NCBI GenBank assembly: GCA_949152475.1
Contig: OX424555.1
Coordinates: 72,183,499 to 72,247,498 of the forward strand
Length of the DNA: 64,000 nt
Reading direction: 5' to 3'
Source of the DNA: Terebella lapidaria
Taxonomy: Eukaryota > Annelida > Polychaeta > Terebellida > Terebellidae
Position 1 is the first letter of the stretch. Each line of letters starts with the position of its first letter. Below the pieces are notes generated by a model. The model made no database searches. It was not told the DNA's origin and saw only the letters and a program-made list of their open reading frames with translations. The translations under genes were made by a program, and so were the position numbers. Shown here piece after piece: positions 22,101 to 33,400 of this stretch.

Positions 22101-25100
22101 CTAAATCCCTGTGTACGAGTTTCATTTCAGACAAATACTGCATTCCCTTGGCAGTTTGCCAGGCGAACGACATCAGATCTTTTTCGGAGATTGTGACATC
22201 GCTTATCCCGGAAGCTTTCACTTGGGCTCCCGGGGATGTGACGTCAGACGTTTCCATGGCAGTGTTGGGGGTGACGTAGCATGTTTGACGACTCCGGCGG
22301 AGGTAGGAGCGAAGTGATCCGTGCTCACAGTGCTCCACTATCAGGTAGAACGGACCTGTGGAGTTGAAATGACATGATAATGAAACGTTCCCATCATCAA
22401 TATCTAGCTTACACTGTGATTCTCAATATACAGAAACGTTCCCGTCATCAATATCTAGACTATATGCCATTCTCCTGATACCAAAGCTTTCCCATCATCA
22501 ATATCTGGTTTGCACTTTCGTCATTGTACGGAGCCCCTTGGGGGACACAACCAAGAGTTAAGAAAAAAAAATGTTCGCGTTCGAACGCGATCTTTTGTAG
22601 CAAAACCTTCTCAGAAGTCATGGGCGTCAGCAAAATCAAGTTTTTGCGTTCGAACGCGATCTTTTTGTGTGCGAACGTGAAAATTTCGCGAGGGAACACA
22701 GGAGTGTCCTCTTAGGGGCTCCGTATAATTGTCATGATACATGTATTAATGTTACCGACCGTTTTGTGAGGATACTGCAAGGAGTTTGATGACGTTTTTG
22801 TGCGAGACGTCTTTGAGTAGGGCGTATTCAGATATCAAATCTCGCAGCTCTTGCGTGGAAGCACACTCTGCAGAACAAGGTCGAACTCGCTAGTGGTGTC
22901 ACACGTGTGTTACAAACTACGTATTACTCATTTTGTCTTCGGTTTTGCACCCACCTTTCAGCATCTTGACGGCGACAGTTGTGAATCCCTTGACGCCATT
23001 TAAGCCGAGAGCACGCGCTCTGACCACGCGGCCGAACTCTCCCTCCCCCAGGGTTTTCTCCAGCAGCAAGTGCTTTCGAGGGAACTCCCACTCTGGATCA
23101 GGCTACGGACCGAGAAAATGCCTTTTGGATGACTGTCTTCATCCAAAATCCCAACATTCTCACTTTATCGTAGTGTCGCGCATGTAACATCGACTTTGAC
23201 ACGGGCATCACTAGATCGGTAACCGCATTGCACACGAACCTTGAACCTGGCGTCGAGGAGCTGAGCAGTCCAGTCGGTGTTGCCAAGGAGACCAGAGGTG
23301 GTGCGGTCCGAGTCGTCCACGTAGTCTGACGGCACGGCGCTGAGGGAAACGATACTGCTGACGTGTTTCATGGCTCCCTGGCAGATACGCCCTCGACAGC
23401 GCCACAACACGAGCAACACACAGGACGACACGACACAGCACATGACCAGCGCCAGAATCAGCACCAGTCGGCTCTGCTTGCCGGAATCTGTTAGCAACAG
23501 GTATAGCTTATATTTGATTGTTTCGTTGTGTTGTTGTTTTTTTTATTGTTCTGAAATTTTTCATTCGAAGTGGATAGATATCGAATATAACTACAGATTT
23601 ATGTCCTGATGTTTCATCATTTGCCGCATTCATATAGGCCTACTCATAATTACGTAAGCTTTAGAGCTTCTAATGGCGGTTACATTTTCATTATCTATCA
23701 TGTATATTTGCTTTACTGGAAGTAATATTCTCAAGCTGATACATACATGTACTTAGTACAAGAACACAAATGACACATGAAACAAGGCTTAATTATAGGT
23801 AATTCACCTGAAGTAAAGCTTAATACAAGCAACTGAGACTTCGCAAAAGTTTCTTGAATCATAACTTCATATCCATGACTTTATTTCTATTTCCCGTGTG
23901 TATTGTTCCCCGTTTATTTAATATGATGACATCCCGCTGTTGCCACCTGTGTAATACAAAAGCTCAGCAAGCCACGTGTGTATACGTACGAAGGTCTGTT
24001 GTGGAGCCAGCTTCCTTGGGCTCGCCTCTGCTACAGTTGCAAAAATCTCCAGCGGGTTGACAAAAACACACACCCTTCCCAGCATTGTCTCGACTTATCC
24101 CCTTGCCACCGTCTGCAAGTGGTATTAAATAAGAGTTCTGTGAAAATTAATTCAATTGGGAAACTCGGGCGTGTGCGACAAAAGGCAATATCTTGGTTAT
24201 GAAGCCCCTTGGCATATTCAATCGAATTAGCTGTCACACTTTGAAGATAGTTAAGCAGCAGATCATTTTAATAAGATATGGACACAGTAACCGACATCGT
24301 GTGGACGGTGTGTTATTTTGAGACGTCATATTACTTCCATAGGTGGGAGTGTGCGAGTTTGAATGGTGATACATCGGCCTAAAGGACACCGGTAGGTTAC
24401 GTACATGCACAGTCCTGAGGGCAGAGTTCTGGGACGTTAGGCTCGAGGGGTCCGGAGCACTCGTCGTCAGGACATTTCCCGGGGTCGGCCACACACGAGC
24501 TGTATCCCGCGCCCCCCTCCACCCACGTACACCGCCCTGACAACGCCCCCACTCCACACGTCATCAAGCAAGCCTCCTTGCTCCGAGCCACGGCACAGCT
24601 CCCGTCTGCATGACGGCAATAAAAAGCGACAGATAATACATATTTGCCCCGACAATATCCGACCGAGTTCCTCAAATAAGCATGCAGTTTTCAAGCTGCA
24701 TTTCTCATCCTTTATTGCTACGTTTTTTGTTACATTTCCTGTGTAATATGAAGACCTCTTGCAGCTCATAAATCAGACCGCACTGTTGGCGCAGTAGAGA
24801 CTAGCGGGGTATAGTCCAGCAGGCTCACCACAGATGTCCACGGCTGGAAGCTCCGCGGGCGTGACTCTGACTGCCAGGGACACCCTGACGCTGTACGAGA
24901 ACTTGGCCATGACGCCTAGCACCACGAATGTCAGGGTTTCGCCTTCGTACTCGGAGAGGTTACCCGACACGTACACCACGTCGTCCGCGAGACTGAACGG
25001 ACTGGACTCGGCGTCCGACACGGCCGAGAACTGGAAGTCCCCTCGCGTCACGTTGAATAGTTCCTGGTTAGCGCGATATACATGTACATGGGGTTTTAAA

Positions 25101-28100
25101 TATACACTGCCTTATAACCATACTATTCTATGTTTACCGTACATGTAGATCTTATACAGAGGCCCTCGGTTCTTCATCGCAATTTATACATCTGTACATG
25201 GTCAATTTAATAAATCCATCATTCTCGTGGATTTCACATACTATTCTATTAACAATACTTAAGAGTAGATTATGAACCGAAAAACGCGGTATCAGTTTTT
25301 TCTGTCCTCCTTCGTGCTTATCATTTATAATACATATACTGGTAATATTGTAGTTTCTTAGTGGTAAGCACCTGAAACTTTACAGTATTGACCAACACTG
25401 ATGTGTGTCAGTGCTTGTAGCTTTGGCATGCCGCTGTTACTCACAATGACCGTGGAGTACACGGCGGCGGAGGAGGACACATTGATACGGGGTGTATAGT
25501 GGTCGTGGTGCTGGCCGACACTGTCCCCGGTCGGACTATGTCCCCTCCATCCTGTGGCCTCGGGATTCCAGCCGCTTGTGGGGTCCAACACTGTCGTCTC
25601 CACCCGCTCATTGGTCCGTGTCTCCCCACGTGTCACCTCCCCGGAAGTAGGCGGGGCATTGGTTATAGTCGTCTTCTGATTGGCTGGCGCTGATGGCGCC
25701 ACGTTATCCGGACTGGACGGTGGTCTCTGTCCCTTCACTGACACGTGGAATCTGATCTACAAGGAGCAATCATGTCATTGCAATGGTTGTGGCGACTTTT
25801 GTCTCAGATTTATATGAAGTTAGGCTACTTTCTAAATAATTACATTTCTATTCATGCTAATGGTAATTCCATGAGTTATACTGTACCAGTTGAGAAAACA
25901 CACCTGTGACTCGCTAGGATCTCGGGACACAGTGGTCGTGTCAGTAACCACGACCACGGCAGTGACGTCATACTCTGGTTGACGTGTGGCATTCAACACT
26001 GAAACAAACATGTTTTTATGATATCGTTTATCAAGCTAAATAAATATATATGCGTCTCATACTTATGAAATTAATCTATAATCTCTTATTAATGACGCAA
26101 TAAAATAACACAGAAAATTGTCTCGGGCAATTTCACGTACCGATCTTTTTGAAACCATATGATACAGTGATATCTGAGACATGCAGAACATGTTCGGGAT
26201 CTCCTTCTGTCGTGACGTCATAATCTTCAATAAATGTTATGTGTGGTGAATCTAAACAATCTCGAAACATCAGAGATTTGCTCTGAAAAACGAAAATAAA
26301 AACATCTACATGCACCTTATTGTGATGAGGATCCAATTTGCTGTCATTATAACAATCACATACTAACATACCTATCGCATGAGAATCCCTAACTTCACAA
26401 TCAAGTATTTTACACATAAGCCTATATCAATACATACTATACTACAAGCTAACCAGCCGCTCTCACTCATTGACTGACCTTGCCAGGCACCAAAGTGAAG
26501 TTAGCCACTTTGCTGTATAATTTTTTTCTCTGTACTCTGCGTGGTATGACTGGCCCGCAGTCATGGATATTTTGTACATGTATGATCATGTCACGTGACA
26601 CAGGCTGATTATGTGACCCGGTTATATCACAGGTGATTGTCAAGTGTATTGTTTGATTCTGCTCCTTGTCCAGTGGCTGTGTAGTGGTGAGTTGTCCCTC
26701 AACCACGTTAAATGCTGGGTCTGCAAATACACGATGTATTAATGAAACTTGGAATGAAAATGCTGTTTGTAGCATCCATTACAGGTATATTTTGTACAAA
26801 AGTGAGAGTACCGAACAACCGATCATCTCTATAACAAACTCACGGTTCTGGAGTAAGTGATACGTCACATCTACTGGAGAAGTGCTATCACACGGCAGAG
26901 GCAGAGTCGGACGGAATTCTCCCAGGACCACTTCATCCATGTTCTCATACACATCGTACGTGTAGTCCCCGTCCACGAAGCATGGCGAGGTGACCTGGGA
27001 GTTTTGGCAGTGGAGAGAGCGCCACCTGCTCAATGTCGTGATTTTGATTTTAACTGACGTAGAATTGGTCGAGAAAAATGACGAACATCCCAGCGTCACA
27101 GAAAACGTTGTCACATTTGCTGCAATATCAATCGGGGTGTAACAGTGTACATTGCATATAATTATATGGGTAATTTTCCAATGCAATTGTTTTAGGCATT
27201 TGTCAAAATTTAACGTAAATTGTAAAATTTGGACTACCTTGTTGATGAATTGCCAGATACATGCTGTCTTTCATTTACTCACAGTTTGATTCTTGAAGTA
27301 TGTTGTCCAATGGAGATCTACTGAACATGTACATTCCAGTGGAATTGAAACCGAATAGGCTGGTTCTATCGACATTTCGAACGCCATCTTGGACTGTGTT
27401 TGTCACGTGACAGCGAATCTCGATGTGTGATTGGTCTAGCGTTTGTGACGTCGGTTCCTGGTGCACATACACGTGTAGGATTGGCACAAATGGTGACGTG
27501 GTGTCTGGCAACCAAACATCGGGTGGTAACCAGGAGAAAAATAAGGCATGTGACCCTGCAAATACAGACGGAATCATCAAAACCGTACAAAATAATCAAA
27601 ACCGTACTGCAATGACACACTGTGATGTTATTTCAGAATGATTTCATCCGTCAATTCGTATTGTAAGCAACATTCACTCCACAAATATTGTGTCTCCGAA
27701 GTAGAAATGCAATGCTGGTGATATACATGTATGAGAGTTTCAAAAGAATTCAAACAAAAACCGAAATCCAACGTGGTCCTTGGCTGGTGCAGTGGTGCTT
27801 GTCAATCACAGGTACACGTACGATAAATCTGATGACCATGGGACATGGGACGTGTGCCTGTTGAGGTGGGGCCGTCATCGATCAACCGCGGACTGATATA
27901 TTAGATGCGTCCCTGGTAAACCCTGGTAAATACCTAAACCCACTGATAATACTGGAAATATAAGGTACTTCTTTCCTTATATATTATACCAAATGTCAGA
28001 TGTATTCGTTGTTGCATTTCAAATATCTCATTTGCCTATATTAGTATTACTATTGGTTCAAATGTGCGAGCAATGTACGGGAAAATCACGTCCTCGCTCA

Positions 28101-30402
28101 CGTTTCTTTACACACACAATTGACATTCCGACATTGTGAGTCTGAAACATGACTGTGTTTGCTTTGTTGTCCGTTCTAATTTTAAATGAAATTAGTGCCA
28201 AATACTAATTAACTCTAATTGAAAATATTTTTTCTTCCTGCAATAAGGCATGTGACTTGCATTCATTGAATTATGTCAATCATTAACGCATTTTAGTTAA
28301 TGTATTTACCCAAATATCAGTACATATAGAAATCTCCAGCAAAGGCATTGCTGGTGATACCAATGGACCACAACGAACCATTAGCAGAAGGCAATGATAT
28401 CAGATCCATTTTTTCTAATTTCAGCATTAGCTACCCAGCCGAGAAAGAACTTTATTATATGTCTAATCAGTGCATTCCTATCTTATTCAATGCAATTCGG
28501 CGAGTGCAATAAATATCCGTATTGCACTGTTGTCATTACTGCACTGGCCAGAAACCGTTGCTATGACGTCACTCGTTGTGACGTCACTCATTGTCTCTTT
28601 TGTGCTGAAAAACGTTATTGTAGACATATAATAAACCAAATACTACATTGTACTGTGTTTTATTCCGCACTTGGTCCTTTCGCGGAGCACTCGTTAAGCT
28701 ACAGTCACACCGGGACCCCGGAACGCCCCGGATTGTCCCGGACCTAAATCCGGGGTGGTCCGGGAAGTAATCCGTAGCAGTCCTGGACGGTCCGGGAACG
28801 TCCTGGGTGTGTCAGGGTGATCCTGGGCAATCCGGGGAGTGACCCCGGCGTTTTTAAACTGTTTAAAATTGCCGTAATGGTCCGTGATGGTCCGTGGTGA
28901 AAAGTCAGATCGGGCCGAACCGTGTTGGAACCGTAGTTATACCGTGACGGTCCGGGAAGTACCGTGTTGGCACCGTAGTGGCTCCGTGGCAATCCGTAGT
29001 CATCTGGGAAGTATATTCGGTCCTGAAGAACAATACAGACTGCCACGGACCAACACGGACCACCCCGGATCTCGTCTGAGGTCAGGCAAACAATGGTCAT
29101 CAACCCCAAAATACGCTCCTTTTCATAGCAATCGGCTACGATCGGGACAGTCCGGGGTGGTCCGGGGTTGTCCGTAATTGTGCCGGGGTGATCCGTCTTT
29201 GTGCCGGGATGAACCGGGACAGACCGTGTCATGTCCGGGGTGAAATGGGATGGTCCGTGGTGATCCGTGTAGGCTCCGGGACCAATCGTACTAACACCGG
29301 GGTGGTCTGGGAAGCAATCCGTAGTTATACCGTGTTTATCCGGGGTCATCCTTCTTGGTGCCGTGATTATCCGGGGTGGCCTGCGTTTGATTGCCGTCGG
29401 ACGACCGTTGACTGAAAAAAAACGTCATTTCATCCCGGATCACCCCGGTTTCAGTTCGTGTTGGTCCGGGAAAGTCCGCCATGATCCGTAGTGGATCCGG
29501 GGTTGGTGTGACTCTAGCTTAAACTCGTGCTCCGTGAAAGGACCCGTGCGGAATAAAACCCAGTACAATGCAGTATTTGCTTAGTATACGTTTGTGCCAC
29601 CGAATAAGCATGAATTTCTATGTTATGCGTTGAAATTCGTACTCATCATTATACAAATAATACATTTCTGACCGAGTATTAGGACAGATGATTCGACCTG
29701 ATACCTCTGGTGATTTTGTGATGAGTGTTTTAATGGTCCCTTGGTTAAACACCATTGAAAATGCGCAATTTTATCATTCGATTAATATGATATCGTAAAA
29801 TGAATATTTTTATATGTGCAAGATTTTACCAAGGACATAAAGCAATAGTCGTCGAATCGAAATAAAGACCCCAACCGTATTTCACTAGAAAAGTTGCAAA
29901 CAAACCCTGAGTATATGGGACGGGCTTTCATAAATCAATAAATTTTTCGCATGGCCTCTTCCCCACTTGTACAGTTTTGCAAATTTACAAAACAAGTTTC
30001 TGGCCTATGGGCAGCTTGTTTTTTCTCTCTCCAATAACATTTAGGGAAGATGGATCTCTGGGAACGATCAGAATGCAGTCTGGACCGATTGGGGATAGTT
30101 TGCGAGCTCAACCAACTCCTCTGAACCCGAGTACGTCCGAGTCAGAATCGCATCTCAAGGACACCTTCTCCACTGTATCAACACATTAAGCTTTGATTAA
30201 TCCATTTAACTTTAAATAATAACAATTACGTATTTTGTTTGCATATTTCCAGGCCTAATTAGACAGAAGTGAGTCATGTTTTTCCTGAACGCAACCCGAC
30301 TGTCTACCGCCAAAATACAATGTTGCTTCTCGGAAGGAAAACCATTTCCGCTCCATAGCTAAACAATCAGTTGCTGAATATTAAAGTCAAATATTTCTTT
30401 CG

Positions 30403-30454
<52 letters not shown>

Positions 30455-33400
30455 TGTCAGAGGAACTTTCAGACGAACCAGACCAACAGTTGCGATTGAC
30501 GGCATAGTTTACCACCAGCAACAGCACCTGCAGGAAGTTCAAAGGGGCATCATAACATATTGCCTCTATAGTCATCGCCTAAGTGGCCGATGTTATTCCA
30601 GGGTGCTGGGGTTCGCTCGTGAGGTATTGTTATAAACACCCGTCAGACGTGCTGCTTATACAAACACACGGATTTCCAGCACGTGTTCTAAATAAATATT
30701 TCTCCTCCTTATCACCAATATATGTGTTCGTTGGTGCAACATGCGCCAACATGTTTGCGGGTATCTGGTATGATTGAATCGAACATGATATGAGACGGAA
30801 AGCCTCAGGAATCTTCAGAGAACAATTTCACAGAACGCCAGAAGCAATTTAATCACAGTTATGTCGGCTCGTTTTCTACTGGTAATTTTATTGTTTCGAG
30901 GTCAAATAATCAATTTACATAAGGTATAATATGTATATGTACGACAGCATTATAATATGTGAGAGAATTGCTTTACACGCGAAAACAACTTAGGATCTTC
31001 ATTAAAGAAAGGAAATGCTAATGAGCATGGCTAAAGCGTGACATGGGGTCGTTTCTGGACCCATCATGAACTGCGTTGGCAAAAATGTAACGTGAGAAAA
31101 CAACAACAATGGATTGCCCGAATCGCTTCGTGGAATTGTTTTTTTTTCTAATTTATAATGTACATGTAGACCTATTCCTGGTGTTTGTAGTTCGAGCTCG
31201 GTCATTCCCATCACCATAGAGGTAGAAGTTTCGGTGCTAACTCCTCGGGGGTAACGAAAGTTTCATTATACATGGCCAACATTCGGTTACGTTGTTGTAA
31301 TACGTCCTGCCGTAGCGAGACGTGCTCTGTGGGAGCAGTAACGTGATATCACGTGCTCACCGGGCGGTATGATCGATTGTTACAGACCGTGTGTTTACTA
31401 CCGGTAGCCAATCAAACAACAATGTTCTCGGCTTTCAAACTCAAAGGTCTGTTACTTTGAAAGTAATTATTTCTAACGTATCCGGTGTTGGCACAAGTAA
31501 CAAATTCGAGCTAGGATTTGAAGTTTATATGTTTATGTTATAGTCTTTTTATTGCCCCATTCTATATGTATGCATCGTTGTATATAAATATATTCTTTGT
31601 GATGCTTTCAGGAAGTCATTAGTGAAGCTGACTCGATTAGTCACGACATTCTATTACCGGTGTGTAGTGATTCTTCTGATCTACCAACATAACACAAATA
31701 TTTGTGAAGTACCCTTCAAAACACGTGTTAAGCAAACAAGGTGAATACTTCCGGTTTCTGTCAAGTGTTGACCCGACACGAAAACAACAACAACAACAAC
31801 AACGGCCAATTAATGTTTTCAATTCTTTCAAGCAAAACAATCACCCACTGTGGTACCGCTTACGAAGGCTGAAGTGTCGGTAACGTTCATGTTTTTAGAC
31901 TCTAATCGCATCTTTAATGTTCCTTTATTGTTCAGTGCACTCGTTTGGTGGTGCGGGACCGCACATGAATTATAGACTCTTGAGCTGGGGTACTTCAGGG
32001 TAACCATGACAAGGTTACACTGGATTCGGTCAATATACCCAGACCACTCATCCCCACTTGTCCCTTCAAGTGACGTCGGTGTTTATGTGAACTGTCCGGA
32101 CACAAAAAATCTCGCCTCTTGAGTAATGGCGAAAAACTTTTTATTGGATTGACTACCGTAATTTAACAATGTATGCAACACCAAGTACTGGTGTAATAGC
32201 CAACTCGTTTTCGTGTTGTCTTTAGGACAACGCAATAATTGAACTTGTTCCTTACGTCAATACATATATATGAAAACTAGCGGGCATGTGGCAAATGGAA
32301 ACTTTATATATGGTGCAAATCCTGTTCGGTGCACGCCATTTGTGCTTTCTTAATTCTAAATTGTATCACCATGATTACAAGTTACACATTGAGCATTACT
32401 GAATGTATTTTGGTGTGAAAGAGTCAATGAACAATGTTCTAGAAATTAACCCCGAATATAATTGGACGTGTATTTTTGAAAACGAAAAAAAACCCATGTA
32501 GTTGATATATTTGGCATGATGTCCTAAAAGGGCATTAAATGCATTAGTAATTCGGATACTACATTTGATATCACTGGTATGTATCCCATATTTTGACCGC
32601 AGACCCAATTTGAGTATAGTTCATAATACTAAATATTTTTGGTTGAATATACAATTGATGGAAGTTTTGCTAGTTTACATTTCTATTAGGCCCCTATGTA
32701 TATCCATTATGTTATATCAATTTATATCATTCATTTGTATCACGAAATACGAGATCAAATGTTTTTTGCCCATAAATTTGTTGTGGATCTTCGGATCAAA
32801 CTGAAATTTTATGTTTTGAACCAATTCATTTCACCCAATATGAGAAGTCTATCTTCAAATCTAAGAAACCACAATAGCAGACTGCTGCAATATAAAATTT
32901 AAACCCCAAATGATATCATGGAAATTCGAGCCAATTTGGAATCTCACCATATTCAGGCTGGTCAGGAGTGTATCGATTGTGTCGATTGTGAGCCGGAAGC
33001 ATGCATTAACTGGTCGTTTTCAATTTTAGAAATAGAGGTTGGAGTAAAATATGGAATGATGGACAATGAATATAATATAATTCCAAGTTTATACCACGTA
33101 CACAGCACATACTGTTTAGACTGGATTGAATTGTACTACATATCATAACTAGCGAAACTCTACGATGTTTAGTAGCCCTACATACTGTGTATGGAGCGTA
33201 TTGAACTTTACCAAGTACCGATAAGCCACCATTTGATTGCGATTACATTATTTTATGGCGTTTTGTATGTCCTGCGTGATAATACAAATTAAGGTGTTTA
33301 CGTCGACCAGATTCCAAAATTTCATATTATATTTGTCCGAACGTTCTATTTCCAGCAACATGTCGAACACCAATCTCATTTCAGCTTTGAGACCGGAAAC

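Noticed and set aside
22460-22699. 79-residue minus-strand frame with FAFERK repeats
   Set aside because: Lies in the small TA-flanked MITE inside a RET intron; no splice fit to RET.
28744-29349. 201-residue minus-strand open frame
   Set aside because: It lies wholly in the GGTCCGGGGTGG repeat interior of a TIR element; composition follows the repeat and no domain is visible.
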